Below, piece after piece: positions 52,076 to 62,639 of a stretch of 64,000 nt of DNA. The translations under genes and the position numbers were made by a program. This DNA comes from Euzebyella saccharophila (lineage in GTDB: Bacteria; Bacteroidota; Bacteroidia; Flavobacteriales; Flavobacteriaceae). The notes under the pieces were generated by a model, which was given only the letters and a program-made list of their open reading frames with translations, searched no databases and was not told the origin of the DNA. How positions within the stretch are numbered: position 1 is the first letter of the stretch; each line of letters begins with the position of its first letter. The stretch lies in the NCBI RefSeq assembly GCF_014855495.1, contig NZ_JACYFJ010000001.1:992001-1056000 (forward strand), written 5' to 3'.

Positions 52076-53734
52076 TTACCTTACGGAACGTTCTAACTTT
52101 TTTATCCGTTTTTGAATATTTTCCAAATCGGGAACGGTTGTAACTTCCTTTTGCCTCGCTTTTTTAAATGACTCTAAAGCTAAACGTAGGTAACCTTTTT
52201 CTTGATAGTAACGACCCACGGTGTAATGAGATTCCCAAAAATTAGGATTAAGAGCAATGAGATTTCTCAGTTGTCCATGTTCTATATCTTTTTTTTCCGC
52301 AATAGCTTGGGAGATTTCGGTCTTTAATTTCCTATAGCGTTGGTAATGTTTAAAAGCCAAGCTATTTTCAAAGGGATCAGCCGCAATGGTCTTTTCAGCA
52401 TTGTTGAGGGTAGCGGGTGTGGCTGCTCGGTTTTCTTTGGAAAACACTTCATTTAAATCATAGCTTACAAATTCTCCCAATTGAAAAGGATTGCTTGATA
52501 CCCACACTTTTAATTCTTCCGGTTGAAAAACAATTCCGTGATGGGCCAATAGTTGGTTCAAAGCCTTTTCATTACCGTAGCCAATAAGCTCATCATCCAA
52601 TCCCTCTCGGTTCCTTAGAATATCAACTGCGCTATCAGGTGTAACCTTTGGTGTTTGGGCCAATAGCTCTTCCATACGTTCATAACGGTATTGCGAGTGA
52701 CTTTCAAAAATATGTTTTTGATTCTTTTTGTCATCGGCATAGGTACCGGACTGAAAATGGTTGGAACATATGAGCTGGTTTCCATTGTCAACCTCATAAA
52801 CTCCAAATTTCTGCGGAGAGACTTCTATTAATACGGCTTTATCATCTTTGGCGCTTCCTACAAAAATTGATTCGGACACAAATACTTCTCTTTTTTTGGC
52901 AATCGCAATGGCCTCCTCAATGTTAGAGGCATATTGTAAAATTTCTCTGGTAACTAGAGAAATTGGGGTTTTTGCCACCAAGGGGAATTGAGATTTGCCG
53001 GCATTGATGGTTACCGTTAATCCTTGGTCGTTCATGCCGCTAACAACGCCGATCATTCCTCCCCAAGTAACGGACATAAATTTGTGACCTTCATCCGGGG
53101 CCACAAAGGCAATAATCTTATTCTTGGCAAAATCATCGCCTGCATAAAAATCAAAGTTTCGGGCAATGATAAGATTTCCGTCTGCAGAATGGTTTCCCCA
53201 AGCGGCAAAGGAAGAGCAGCCAACCAAAGCCAAATCCTGCAGGGCATGGCCAATATCATGTGCCCCATGAAAGTACATCACCCTTTGATAGGGTTCTGCA
53301 ATATGGTTGTAATCAGATGAGGCATATTTGCTAATACCATAAAGTTCAGCTTTTAGGCGTTCATCCACATGCAAATACATTTTTCTATTGAACCATGCCA
53401 AAAATTTCCTTAGCCATTTTTGTTTTCCTTTGGAAGGTACCAATTCGTCTATCTTTTTTACGAACACATGCTCCTGTTCATTAAAAAGTTCTTTGGTGAG
53501 TTTTCCATTTTTAAGGCCAAGTTCATAGGCATTACCACTTATGTAGAGCTCCCAAAGGGCGTGTTGGTTTTTAATTAGAAAATTATCGTCTAGATGAAAT
53601 GTAGTATCGTTTACTTTTACCCTTTCCGGTACATCCACTTCATAGGAGCTTAATTGGGGCTGGTCCTCTAAGGATTGGGAAACTCCACAGGAAACCAAAA
53701 GGAGTACGATGAAAATGTAGGTGAAAAATTTCAA
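52076..53734 (-). CDS. C45-family autoproteolytic acyltransferase/amidohydrolase lipoprotein
   Basis: The 552-residue protein has a lipoprotein signal (LLLVSCG). The Ntn-hydrolase core follows (GLKNGKLTKELF, LVGCSSFAAWGNHSADGNLIIARNFDF with nucleophile Cys in VGC-SSF, and LTVTINAGK). It ends with a TPR-like helical tail. The family includes acyl-CoA:6-aminopenicillanate acyltransferase and amidases. In this operon it may hydrolyse or transfer an acyl group on a lipid pigment. It is the last gene of the cluster operon here. Confidence 0.8.
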   Translation of the reverse strand: MKFFTYIFIVLLLVSCGVSQSLEDQPQLSSYEVDVPERVKVNDTTFHLDDNFLIKNQHALWELYISGNAYELGLKNGKLTKELFNEQEHVFVKKIDELVPSKGKQKWLRKFLAWFNRKMYLHVDERLKAELYGISKYASSDYNHIAEPYQRVMYFHGAHDIGHALQDLALVGCSSFAAWGNHSADGNLIIARNFDFYAGDDFAKNKIIAFVAPDEGHKFMSVTWGGMIGVVSGMNDQGLTVTINAGKSQFPLVAKTPISLVTREILQYASNIEEAIAIAKKREVFVSESIFVGSAKDDKAVLIEVSPQKFGVYEVDNGNQLICSNHFQSGTYADDKKNQKHIFESHSQYRYERMEELLAQTPKVTPDSAVDILRNREGLDDELIGYGNEKALNQLLAHHGIVFQPEELKVWVSSNPFQLGEFVSYDLNEVFSKENRAATPATLNNAEKTIAADPFENSLAFKHYQRYRKLKTEISQAIAEKKDIEHGQLRNLIALNPNFWESHYTVGRYYQEKGYLRLALESFKKARQKEVTTVPDLENIQKRIKKLERSVR

Positions 53735-53750
53735 GACGAGGCAATGTTTT

Positions 53751-54632
53751 TTAAATAAGGTTTTGGGCCTTTAAATTTCGTTCTGTACGTTTAATGGCCC
53801 ATCGATCTTTATAATCCAACCACTTTTGTCCTGCGTATTTTCGCGTAATGTTATCAATATGCCTCATGATCATTACATTATATAGCATGTTGGCAAATCT
53901 AGATGGTTTTCTAGGTAAAGCCCTTAGGGTCATTGAAAATCCGCCGTTAAGGTATCTGATAGAGTGCCAGTACCCACTTGGCATATAGAGGGCATCTCCG
54001 TGTTTCATTTCTGCCCGTATGCCTTCTGCATATTTGAGTGCAGGATATTTATCAAAATCAGGCTTATCCATATCAATATCCTCTATATTATGAATGGAAA
54101 AAGGCACTTTGTAAAGGTATTGGGTTTGTTCTGGCGAAAAGAGGGTTACTTCTTTGTTTCCGTCAAAATGAAAGTGCATGGCATCTGGTAAATCAATATC
54201 ATAATGCATAAAAACCTTGGATTTTCCTCCACCGAAGAAGAGGGCCGGAAGTTTTTTAAAGAACTTGAGACCTAGGTCTGGATACTCAAAATCCTGCAAA
54301 AGTTCTGGCATCTCTTTTAGAATATTATAAAAGAAAATTCTTAGGTCCGTTGGTTCCGTTTTAAGAAGTTCTACATAATCATACAACTTCATTTTTTTTA
54401 CCGGCTCATAAACACTTTGCTTGTCCTTGGCAGGTTCATTATTGTATAAAGGAACTATCTGATCGCCCGCCTTTTCTTGAACATACGATAGTTTCCATTT
54501 TTCAAAAGCAGGCCAGTCCTTGGTCAAACCGGTGATTAACACGGGTTTTTGTGGTTTATAGTGGTGTTTGATAAAATCTTCTTTGGAAATATGCTCCACT
54601 GTAGTGACCGGACTTACCTTGAATGTTTTCAT
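53751..54632 (-). CDS. JmjC/cupin-8-like oxygenase
   Basis: The 293-residue protein has the JmjC-like start KPVLITGLTKDWPAFEKW and an iron site read as HYD (FMHYDIDLPDAMHFHF) plus His in GYWHSI. These are 2-oxoglutarate/Fe hydroxylase features. Its target is unknown. It lies 17 nt behind the oxidoreductase gene, within the lipid/pigment cluster, so it may hydroxylate a lipid, lipid-linked peptide or polyene. Confidence 0.8.
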   Translation of the reverse strand: MKTFKVSPVTTVEHISKEDFIKHHYKPQKPVLITGLTKDWPAFEKWKLSYVQEKAGDQIVPLYNNEPAKDKQSVYEPVKKMKLYDYVELLKTEPTDLRIFFYNILKEMPELLQDFEYPDLGLKFFKKLPALFFGGGKSKVFMHYDIDLPDAMHFHFDGNKEVTLFSPEQTQYLYKVPFSIHNIEDIDMDKPDFDKYPALKYAEGIRAEMKHGDALYMPSGYWHSIRYLNGGFSMTLRALPRKPSRFANMLYNVMIMRHIDNITRKYAGQKWLDYKDRWAIKRTERNLKAQNLI

Positions 54633-56179
54633 TCTACGCTTATTTTAGTGTCTTTCTCAGAATTGCAATGCGTTATTTTATGGAGGAGATATTCACTGCC
54701 CAATATTTCAGAACAAGTAACCACACCGCTAATGGTTACCCCCAAAATACCGTGCATATTAAGGCTTTGTCCCGTTAAGAATAGGTTTTCAACCTTAGTG
54801 CGTGTAGAAATGAAGGAACGTAGCGGGTTTTCAACATCCTTAACGTATCCGTACATAGAGCCTCGGTTGCAACCAATATAATCTCTATAGGAAAGGGGGC
54901 TGGAGGTGTAAACGGATTGTATACAATCTCGAAGGTTGGGGAATTTTTTAGCGACCTGATCGATGAGGATTTCTGCCTTTTCCGCCTTGAACTCCTCATA
55001 AGTCTGTCCCCTGTCGTTTTTTGCCGCAACGGTGTTAAAGGTACCGGCCCACGGCTCCACTTCATCAAACCTCATATAGGTAATAGCCGTAAGTTGGTCT
55101 GCCCATTCATCTTGATTTTTTCGGGTACCCATGGAAATCATATAAGTCTCCGGCCAACTTTTTTGGGTGTATTCAGCTCCTGTCCAAACCTTACTGGGGT
55201 CTTTAAAGTGGTAATAATTATGGTTAAGGTATTTAAAGGATTCTGGCTTTAGTACTATGTGCACGCTAAAGGCGGAAATGGTACTTTCCATATTCGCAAC
55301 ACGCCTATTAAACGGTTTTTTAAAGTTATGTTCGCCAGCAAGTTTTATCGTGGTTTTGGGTTCAATATTAGAGATAAATATATCACCTTTAATGATATGC
55401 CCTTTTGCGGTACGGGCAGCGGTAATTTTACCATCTTGGCTGTTAAAACCTATAACCTCTTGATGTTTAAAGGCCTCTCCGCCATACTCCTTCAGTTTTC
55501 TTATGAGTATTTTGGTTATCTGACTTCCGCCATCGGCACATCTATAGGCACTTTCTATAAACGAATTAACTGAAAGGGCATGTACATAAAAGGGTGTCTT
55601 TTCAGGGTCGCCTGCGTAAAGCAGGTTGGATCCGGCCAAAACTGCTTGAAGTTTCTCGTTCTTGGTTAGGGAATCGATAAATCCCTTCGCTGGAATTTTA
55701 AAAAGGTCGGAATCTTTATGATAGGGCTTGCCCAGTTCTAGCTTGTATAACGGGAACCGATTGCATATTTCCTGTAACTTTTTACAATACGTACGAATGG
55801 CTTGCTCTTCTTCTGGAAAGAGTTTTGTAAGTTTCTCTATAAAGTTTTCATATCCTTGGGCATGAGGATATTCTTGCGCGTCATTGTCAAAGGTTACAAT
55901 ATCAAAACCATCTATATCCAGTTTTTTAAGGTCAAGCCCCTCTAAAAGGCCCAAGTAATCAAAATATCTGTATAGGTTTTGGCCCTCATCCAAGCCGCCA
56001 ACATAATGTACGCCCGTATCAAAAATAGTGCGTTCCCTTACAAAGGTTTGTAGATTACCCCCAAACTGATTGTTTTTTTCCAGGACGCAAACAGATTTGC
56101 CCTCACGGGCCAAGATATTGGCGGTAACCAAACCTCCCATACCGCTTCCAACAATGACTACATCGTAGAATTCCTTCAC
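54629..56179 (-). CDS. FAD-dependent oxidoreductase, phytoene-desaturase/CrtI-like
   Basis: The 516-residue flavoprotein has a GG dinucleotide-binding motif (DVVIVGSGMGGLVTANILAREGKSVCVLEKNNQFGG) near the N-terminus and NLFLTGQSLNMHGILGVTISGV near the C-terminus. The family saturates or desaturates polyenes. In flexirubin/aryl-polyene clusters a similar enzyme is common. Its ATG overlaps the stop of the MMPL gene by 4 nt. Confidence 0.85.
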   Translation of the reverse strand: MKEFYDVVIVGSGMGGLVTANILAREGKSVCVLEKNNQFGGNLQTFVRERTIFDTGVHYVGGLDEGQNLYRYFDYLGLLEGLDLKKLDIDGFDIVTFDNDAQEYPHAQGYENFIEKLTKLFPEEEQAIRTYCKKLQEICNRFPLYKLELGKPYHKDSDLFKIPAKGFIDSLTKNEKLQAVLAGSNLLYAGDPEKTPFYVHALSVNSFIESAYRCADGGSQITKILIRKLKEYGGEAFKHQEVIGFNSQDGKITAARTAKGHIIKGDIFISNIEPKTTIKLAGEHNFKKPFNRRVANMESTISAFSVHIVLKPESFKYLNHNYYHFKDPSKVWTGAEYTQKSWPETYMISMGTRKNQDEWADQLTAITYMRFDEVEPWAGTFNTVAAKNDRGQTYEEFKAEKAEILIDQVAKKFPNLRDCIQSVYTSSPLSYRDYIGCNRGSMYGYVKDVENPLRSFISTRTKVENLFLTGQSLNMHGILGVTISGVVTCSEILGSEYLLHKITHCNSEKDTKISVE

Positions 56180-59100
56180 TGGATATCTTTTTTGAGCATT
56201 ATAAAGGTATCATTTTGAAGTAAAACTTTGAAACCTAAGGGTACTTGGTGAGTCCTTTCTTGTGAAAATTGTACGATGGTCTCAATATTAGAGAGTAATT
56301 CTTTGGGAAAATTGGACAGGGCAAAACGTTCCTTTTCAACAATTATGGTTGTCCCCCTGTTTTCTAAAGTTGATTCCAAATTGTCTTCCACCGTTATTTT
56401 ACTGTACCGATGTGTCAAATAATGATGGGCTAAAATAGACCGTTCATGTTCATGCTCTATATATGCAAAAAATTTACGGTCAATGGAGTCCAATGAAAGT
56501 AATAGTGGAAGGTGAATATTTCTATCAGTAATATACATTGTTTGATCCTTCTCTTCCAGCTCGTAAATTAGCTGGTGGTATGCAGATTGTCTTTTTTTCA
56601 AATCTTCCCGCACATATTTAAAGAGTGCATCCCCTTTATATCTAAAGTTTTCCAAAATGGTTTTATGCCAGTAGACAGGAGATTCCAGTTCCTTGCGCCA
56701 AGCCCTGAATTCACTTCTAAAATAGGCGCCAACCTGTTTTGCCCTTTGTGTATATGTTTCACCAAACCGTAAATCTTTAGGCGAAATTCTATCTAAGTAT
56801 TTGGCTGTTATACTGCCATCCCTAATAACAAAACTGCCTTTGGGCGACACTTCGGATGCGCCATGAATCATTACGGGAACGATATCCAAATTCAGCTTTT
56901 CCGCTAAATAAAAAGCTCCTTTGTGAAATCTCCCAATTTTATTTGAATTGGACCTAGATCCTTCTGGAAAGGCAATGATGCTGAATCCCTGCTTTAATTT
57001 TTCTCGTAAATGGGCTTCACCTCCATCAATTCCCCCGGATACGGGGTATGCCCCTGAAAGTCTGGCGGCACTACCTATTATTTTAGAATTATACACATGG
57101 TCCTTTACCAAATAAATGGTTTTTGGGTGTAACATTCCCATAACCAGAATATCAAGAAAACTACTGTGATTGGCTATCAATAATGCGGGTTGGTCAAATT
57201 TTTCCCTTTCTAGATGAATCAGCTTCTTTTTTACAAAAGGATTGGTGTACAAAACCGATTTCATAAAACTGGAGGTTAACCGGTGAAGTCCCATATTTTT
57301 ATTCTTCGCCGCTTTAGGATTTAACTTTAAATAACCCCAGGAGTAAAGACTTAGAAAGAGACCGCCCAGATCAAAATAGGCGAAGGATAATAGCGAATGG
57401 ATGAGCACTCTTGGTGTAATAGGTCTTTTGTTACGATTACCAATAAAAAGTTGAAACAATAAAGGTTGCACTATAAAAGCGGTAAATGCTGCACAAAAGA
57501 TTCCAATAAGGGAAACCGAAGAAATAGTATAGAGAACCGGATGCTTGGCAAAAATTAGGACGCCCACACCCGCTATTGTTGTGATTACAGATAGAATAAT
57601 GGAAGTTTTATGGGTGGATAAGGCACGCTCTCCTGTCCGGTATTCCGTAAGTAGTCCGTTCGTAATGAAAATACTATAATCTACCCCCAGGCCAAAAATG
57701 AAACTGCAGATAATTATATTGAATATGTTGAATTCCAAGCCTAATAACCCCATAATGCCAACGGTAAGAAACCAAGTAAGAAATATGGGAATAGCGGTAA
57801 TCAACGTTAAGACCAAACGCCTATAGAAAAGAAATAAAATTAAGATTACTGCAATTAGGGAATAGCTCAAAAGTTCGTTAAAATCGTCTTTAAGACTACC
57901 TAAAAATGACTCGTTTACCTGCTGCCGGTCTATAAGAAGGGTGTTCTCCATGTTGGAGAACTTCTGGCGAACTTCAGTTAGGTACTCAGTATTTATTTTG
58001 GCTAAAGAAGTGACCGTAGTTGTTTCCCCTTCCTTTACCAAATAATCTTCAACCGGAAAGGCCTTAATGCTTTTAACTTCTTCAATACTTAAATTGCCAA
58101 AATCCTTCTTTAAAAAGGAATAAAATTGATTAAAGGTGGTTTCCTTAAAACCTAATTTGTTCCCGCTTTCTACTAGATTATCAGTGAGATTTTTAATTCT
58201 TTCCGGAGACCAAAATTGCTGCCAGGCGTTGGTTTTTTCATTTTGAATTTTGTTCGATTTGACCAACGAGCTGATCGAGCCAAAATTCAGTACTTTATTT
58301 TCAGCTTTTAATTCATCCAGCTGGTTGAATATATGGTCGTTCTGTTCTAAAACTTTCTGAAAATTGTCTCCATAAGTAGCCAAGTAAATGGACTTAGAGC
58401 CCATGTCCGTTAATTTTTCTAATCGCTCACGTGCTTCAATAAGGGCCTTGGTCTCATAATTTAACTTAGCAATGTCTTTATTGAATTGTACCCTTTGATA
58501 AGTAAAAACGCTGACCACCGTGATAATAAATAGCATTATAATAGCCCATTTGTTCCTATGTAGCGGATGTGCCGCCAATCTATCCAAAACAGTTGTCTTG
58601 GATATAATAGCCTTTTGGGGTTTATAGGCTAGGGGAATAAAAAGTAGTGCGAATACCGATGCACCTAATACGCTAACAGCTGCAAAAACACCTAAATCCT
58701 GCAAGGCTTGTGAGCTTAAAAACAATAGGCAGAGAAATGCGGATGCTGTTGTTAGACTGCTCATTAATACCGCTGGCGCTACCTCCTTATAAACCGAAGT
58801 AACCGTATTGCCTTCACGCAAATGGGTGAGTATGTGCAGTCCATAATCCAAAGTTACACCCAATAGAACGGAACCTATACCTAGGGAAATAGCGGAAATA
58901 TCCTCTCGTATCAAAACAAGGATGGCAATGGCTAAAAGTCCGCCAAAAAAGGCAGGAGCAAAAAGAATAAAAGGTAAGGTCCACTTACGATAAAAGATAA
59001 TGAGCAATAATATGAGCAACGTCATTGCAATGCTTACCGTAAATTGAATGTCATGCTTTATCTGTTTTGCGTTACTTACGGCGCTTAACGCCGCACCAAA

Positions 59101-59853
59101 GTATTCTACTTGAATCTTCTTGGAATATTTGCTGTTCAGATGTTCTTGAAGTTGGTATAGGGCTTCAGCAAAAGGAGCATTCTTATTGGTCTCGTTGGAG
59201 CCAAATGTTGGAGTGATAAAAAGTAGAATACTTTCCTCGTTAGCATCCACCAAAAAGCCGTTTTTTACCTTAAAACCTTCGCCAAAGCCTAATTTTTGTA
59301 ATTTTTTAAGTCCTATAAAAGACAGGCCTAAGGGATCCTTTACAATATTTTTTTTAGCAACGATGCCAGCTGGGGATATCAACGTACGGTAGTTGGCTTC
59401 CGTAATTTTTGCAATACTGTCCGTTGCTAGTTTGGCCTCTATGGTTTGATAATCTTCGGCATCCAGAAACAATGGAAGATTTTGGTTGACGAGGTCAAAA
59501 GAAGACTGGATAATATTGTCCTCTACTTTGCCCTGGATATTTTTTATGAACTCGCCTTGGGAAGCATTTAAACTGTCTAAAAATTCACTTGCGTAGGTAG
59601 TTAAGTCTTCCGTTGATCCTTCTTTTCCTTTTCGGATGTTGACAATAATCTTATCCGTAAAGGTGATGGATTTTAACAGCTTTTGAACCCGTTGCGTTTC
59701 CTCGTTAACAGGTATGAGGGCGCTGATATCATCATCAAATTGTATCTGGCGTATGATGGTTGCCAATACCGCCAAAAGCAGAAGAAATCCCGTTAAAGCT
59801 ATCCATTTTTTGGAGGCAATCCATTGGTATGTCCTTAAAAAAATATCACCCAT
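56176..59853 (-). CDS. MMPL-family exporter fused to a lysophospholipid-type acyltransferase
   Basis: The 1225-residue protein has two MMPL/RND halves (12 membrane helices; large loops after TM1 and TM7). It continues into a PlsC-like acyltransferase domain (NHSSFLDILVMGML with the HX4D motif; FPEGSRSNSNKIGRFHKGAF) and ends with about 150 residues of unknown fold, perhaps a methyltransferase remnant. It could move an acyl/aryl-polyene lipid across the membrane and acylate it. This fusion is known from flexirubin and aryl-polyene clusters. It overlaps both neighbours by 4-8 nt. Confidence 0.9.
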   Translation of the reverse strand: MGDIFLRTYQWIASKKWIALTGFLLLLAVLATIIRQIQFDDDISALIPVNEETQRVQKLLKSITFTDKIIVNIRKGKEGSTEDLTTYASEFLDSLNASQGEFIKNIQGKVEDNIIQSSFDLVNQNLPLFLDAEDYQTIEAKLATDSIAKITEANYRTLISPAGIVAKKNIVKDPLGLSFIGLKKLQKLGFGEGFKVKNGFLVDANEESILLFITPTFGSNETNKNAPFAEALYQLQEHLNSKYSKKIQVEYFGAALSAVSNAKQIKHDIQFTVSIAMTLLILLLIIFYRKWTLPFILFAPAFFGGLLAIAILVLIREDISAISLGIGSVLLGVTLDYGLHILTHLREGNTVTSVYKEVAPAVLMSSLTTASAFLCLLFLSSQALQDLGVFAAVSVLGASVFALLFIPLAYKPQKAIISKTTVLDRLAAHPLHRNKWAIIMLFIITVVSVFTYQRVQFNKDIAKLNYETKALIEARERLEKLTDMGSKSIYLATYGDNFQKVLEQNDHIFNQLDELKAENKVLNFGSISSLVKSNKIQNEKTNAWQQFWSPERIKNLTDNLVESGNKLGFKETTFNQFYSFLKKDFGNLSIEEVKSIKAFPVEDYLVKEGETTTVTSLAKINTEYLTEVRQKFSNMENTLLIDRQQVNESFLGSLKDDFNELLSYSLIAVILILFLFYRRLVLTLITAIPIFLTWFLTVGIMGLLGLEFNIFNIIICSFIFGLGVDYSIFITNGLLTEYRTGERALSTHKTSIILSVITTIAGVGVLIFAKHPVLYTISSVSLIGIFCAAFTAFIVQPLLFQLFIGNRNKRPITPRVLIHSLLSFAYFDLGGLFLSLYSWGYLKLNPKAAKNKNMGLHRLTSSFMKSVLYTNPFVKKKLIHLEREKFDQPALLIANHSSFLDILVMGMLHPKTIYLVKDHVYNSKIIGSAARLSGAYPVSGGIDGGEAHLREKLKQGFSIIAFPEGSRSNSNKIGRFHKGAFYLAEKLNLDIVPVMIHGASEVSPKGSFVIRDGSITAKYLDRISPKDLRFGETYTQRAKQVGAYFRSEFRAWRKELESPVYWHKTILENFRYKGDALFKYVREDLKKRQSAYHQLIYELEEKDQTMYITDRNIHLPLLLSLDSIDRKFFAYIEHEHERSILAHHYLTHRYSKITVEDNLESTLENRGTTIIVEKERFALSNFPKELLSNIETIVQFSQERTHQVPLGFKVLLQNDTFIMLKKDIQ

Positions 59854-61060
59854 TTCCTAGGCTCATTTTTTTGCGTTTGGCTATTTGATTAAGGCTAAAA
59901 TAACCAATGATACCACCCATAACGGAAACACCAACTGCCAAAACAAGGCTGCCAATGATGTAGGCCTTTACGCCCTTAAATGCCAATAAATTGTCTTTTA
60001 AATTTTCGAGGGATAAAAACTGTTCCTCGCCCAGAATCCATCCACCTACTTGTAAGCCTCCCAATAAAATAAAAGGTATAAATGGGGGGAGACTTATATT
60101 GCTAAAAGCAAAGGCAATGGGCTTGTTAAGCTTAAACAAAAAGGCACCACCAAGTACTAATAGGGTGTGTAGGCCCCAAAACGGACTTAAGCCAACGAAA
60201 AGACCTAATGCTATGGAAAGAGCTTTCTTTTTTGGGCTGTCCGTATGGCCTAGGACATCTTCAAGTAAAAATCTTTTAACCCCTTTTTTTTTAATTCTTC
60301 TAAAAAAATCCCGAGGTTTTATATACACCAAAGCAATAATAACCAAAACGGTGTTAAGCACGCTGATACGTGCAAAATCTGGAACTGTTCTAAAGTGCGA
60401 TACCCGTTCCTCTTCATTATAGGAAATTTTAACCGGGAGATTTTTTACCATTGTTCCGCTCCATGCGGCCCTTACGATGACCTCAATTTCAAATTCAAAT
60501 TTAGGGGTTCGGAATGTGAGGTTTTTTAGGGTGTGAAGTGGGTAAAGCCTAAACCCGCATTGGGTATCGTTTAATTTGATGCCTGTTTCAAACCAAAACC
60601 AGAAATTGGAAAATTTGTTACCAAAGCTACTTTTCCCGGGAACGTCAAGCTGGTTCATGTTTCTGGAACCTATGTAAAGCACATTTTTTGTTTCTTCATT
60701 TTTTAGGGCATCGAGAAATACAGGTATATCTTCAGGATAATGCTGCCCGTCAGAATCTATGGTAATGGCAAAATCATATCCCCTGGCCACGGCTTCTGCA
60801 AAACCTACTTTTAAGGCGTTGCCCTTCCCTTGGTTTTTGGACAGGTGCACTTGCGAAATCTGCGGAAAATCTTGAAGAATAGTTGAAGTGGTATCTGTAG
60901 CCCCATCATTGACCACAATGATATCCTTGGTGTACAAAAGAATTTCATTCAAAACCCGTTTTAAGGTTCTGTCATTATTGTAGGTAGGAACAAGGACGCA
61001 ACATTTAAGTAGCTCCATGTCTTTTTGAACAGTAGGGATATTCACTGGCAAATAGGTCAC
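59846..61060 (-). CDS. Glycosyltransferase family 2 fused to DUF2062
   Basis: The 404-residue protein has a GT2 domain (LVPTYNNDRTLKRVLNEILL, VNDGATDTTSTIL, TIDSDGQHYPEDI) and C-terminal DUF2062 with membrane helices (GLFVGLSPFWGLHTLLVLGG). It may act on a lipid carrier in the cluster. It overlaps the MMPL gene by 8 nt, and 132 nt lie between its start and the next cluster gene. Confidence 0.9.
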   Translation of the reverse strand: MTYLPVNIPTVQKDMELLKCCVLVPTYNNDRTLKRVLNEILLYTKDIIVVNDGATDTTSTILQDFPQISQVHLSKNQGKGNALKVGFAEAVARGYDFAITIDSDGQHYPEDIPVFLDALKNEETKNVLYIGSRNMNQLDVPGKSSFGNKFSNFWFWFETGIKLNDTQCGFRLYPLHTLKNLTFRTPKFEFEIEVIVRAAWSGTMVKNLPVKISYNEEERVSHFRTVPDFARISVLNTVLVIIALVYIKPRDFFRRIKKKGVKRFLLEDVLGHTDSPKKKALSIALGLFVGLSPFWGLHTLLVLGGAFLFKLNKPIAFAFSNISLPPFIPFILLGGLQVGGWILGEEQFLSLENLKDNLLAFKGVKAYIIGSLVLAVGVSVMGGIIGYFSLNQIAKRKKMSLGNG

Positions 61061-61192
61061 ATTTAGTTATCGGGGGTACATGAATAACTGCCATTCATAA
61101 GAATTAGTATCCTTCTTTAGAGGTTACATTCGTACGTTAAAGTTGTTGCGCCCCGTATGTTGGTTCCAATTCAAAGATAAGGATTAGGAAGT

Positions 61193-61687
61193 CTAAAACA
61201 ATTGCTTTTCCTCTTCCGAAAAACTTTCAGATTTTTTAATATATCCCTTTACAAAGTTTTTGGCGCCTTGGGATTTAAGCTCTTTATAATGCTTTAATAT
61301 GTAGTCTTTGTCTTCGTCAACGTTGCTGTGGTACCCTAGTATTTTAGGTAGATTTTCCTGAATGCTCAGTCTTAGGCAACGTATTTCAACATTTCTGGAA
61401 TCAGCTTCTATGGCATGTTCCAACAACTTTTTCCCATCTTTAAAGTATTCCTTTTTCGCCTTAAATCCATCGGCATATTGTGCCATCATTGTAGTGACAG
61501 CTCCTTTATAGGCTACTTTGGTAGGATCATCATTTTTAGCCACTGAGGTTAAGTCGCCGTAGAGCTCCTTTAAGGCCTTTTCACTTTGGGCAGCATCAAT
61601 ATAAGCTTCACGTATTTCATCAATGGAGCTGGCGCCAAAAAAGATAGCAAAGGCGAAGATGGAGACAAACAGAAATTTTAGGCCCAT
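61193..61687 (-). CDS. Secreted hypothetical protein of the pigment/lipid cluster
   Basis: The 164-residue protein has a signal peptide (MGLKFLFVSIFAFAIFFGA) and a helical body with charged repeats (DIKEAYIDAAQSEKA-like). It is the only member of the operon I cannot place. It sits 4 nt behind the FabZ-like gene. Confidence 0.65.
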   Translation of the reverse strand: MGLKFLFVSIFAFAIFFGASSIDEIREAYIDAAQSEKALKELYGDLTSVAKNDDPTKVAYKGAVTTMMAQYADGFKAKKEYFKDGKKLLEHAIEADSRNVEIRCLRLSIQENLPKILGYHSNVDEDKDYILKHYKELKSQGAKNFVKGYIKKSESFSEEEKQLF

Positions 61688-61691
61688 GTTA

Positions 61692-62057
61692 TTACAGTGT
61701 TTTAAAAGTGGCGTTCAATTTTAATGCCAGAGTGTCCTCAAAGTATACGGTGGTCTTAACCTTGTATTGATTTTCACTTTCTGTGATTTGTAATTGAAGC
61801 TGAATAACGTCATTTTTTTCAGGATTAATGATCGCCATGAACTTTACATTTGATGCTACCGACAAGAAAAGATCTTTTTCGGTCTTTTTCTCGGTTAGCT
61901 CTTTGATCATTTGAATCATACAGACACCGGGCATTACCGGATTGCCAGGAAAATGACCTTCAAAAACCTCATGGTCTTTGTTTAATTGTACCGATGCCTC
62001 TAGTTGATTTTCATCGGGTTTAAATTCTAAAATGGTATATAAGCCTTCAATTAACAT
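61692..62057 (-). CDS. FabZ-like 3-hydroxyacyl-ACP dehydratase
   Basis: The 121-residue hotdog protein has HFPGNPVMPGVCMIQMIKEL, the FabZ/FabA active-site region. It would dehydrate an acyl-ACP intermediate. Within this operon it fits the synthesis of an aryl polyene or dialkylresorcinol chain. It overlaps nothing and leaves 3 nt to the next gene. Confidence 0.85.
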   Translation of the reverse strand: MLIEGLYTILEFKPDENQLEASVQLNKDHEVFEGHFPGNPVMPGVCMIQMIKELTEKKTEKDLFLSVASNVKFMAIINPEKNDVIQLQLQITESENQYKVKTTVYFEDTLALKLNATFKTL

Positions 62058-62060
62058 GAA

Positions 62061-62639
62061 TTACAATTTAAATTTATAAGCAGCACCTATTTGAAAAACA
62101 CCGTTTAAATTACTCCCTGGTTCTTCATATAAATCATCACTTCCAAGGAAATCTACACTGATGGTTCCTTGTTTATATCGTGCCTCAAGGGCTAAGCCAA
62201 AAGGAAATTCGTAACCTATACCACCCATGATCGCTACATCTACTGGTGATATTTCTTCATCAATATTAAAATTGGTAAAGTTGATGAAGTTATTTTTTAA
62301 GTTAATGTCCAAGCTCAAGCCTACTATAAAATGAAAACCATTTGGCGGAGTAACATAAAATTTATTAGGGATTCCTATGGTGAGATAGTTAATGTTGACA
62401 TCTCCATAATCCAGAGAGTTGGATTCTCCCCCTTGGTTGGAGTATAAAATTTCTGGTTGAAGGGTGTAATAATCCGCGATAGGTATTTTTATAAATGCGC
62501 CAACATAAAGTCCTTTTTTATGCTCCAATGCCGTTTTGCTAATACTAGAGCTGTTCAACCCAAGCTTTATTCCAGGGCCCACTTGTGCGTACAGACACCC
62601 CGAAAATAATAAAAGAATAAGAAGTTTTAACTTTTGCAT
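62061..62639 (-). CDS. Outer-membrane beta-barrel protein (PorT-like)
   Basis: The 192-residue protein has a signal peptide (LKLLILLLFSGCLYAQ) and repeated amphipathic strands ending in GAAYKFKL, the pattern of outer-membrane barrel proteins of the PorT type in Bacteroidetes. In the cluster it might help to place a lipid pigment in the outer membrane. The start codon abuts the stop of the lipoprotein gene. Confidence 0.75.
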   Translation of the reverse strand: MQKLKLLILLLFSGCLYAQVGPGIKLGLNSSSISKTALEHKKGLYVGAFIKIPIADYYTLQPEILYSNQGGESNSLDYGDVNINYLTIGIPNKFYVTPPNGFHFIVGLSLDINLKNNFINFTNFNIDEEISPVDVAIMGGIGYEFPFGLALEARYKQGTISVDFLGSDDLYEEPGSNLNGVFQIGAAYKFKL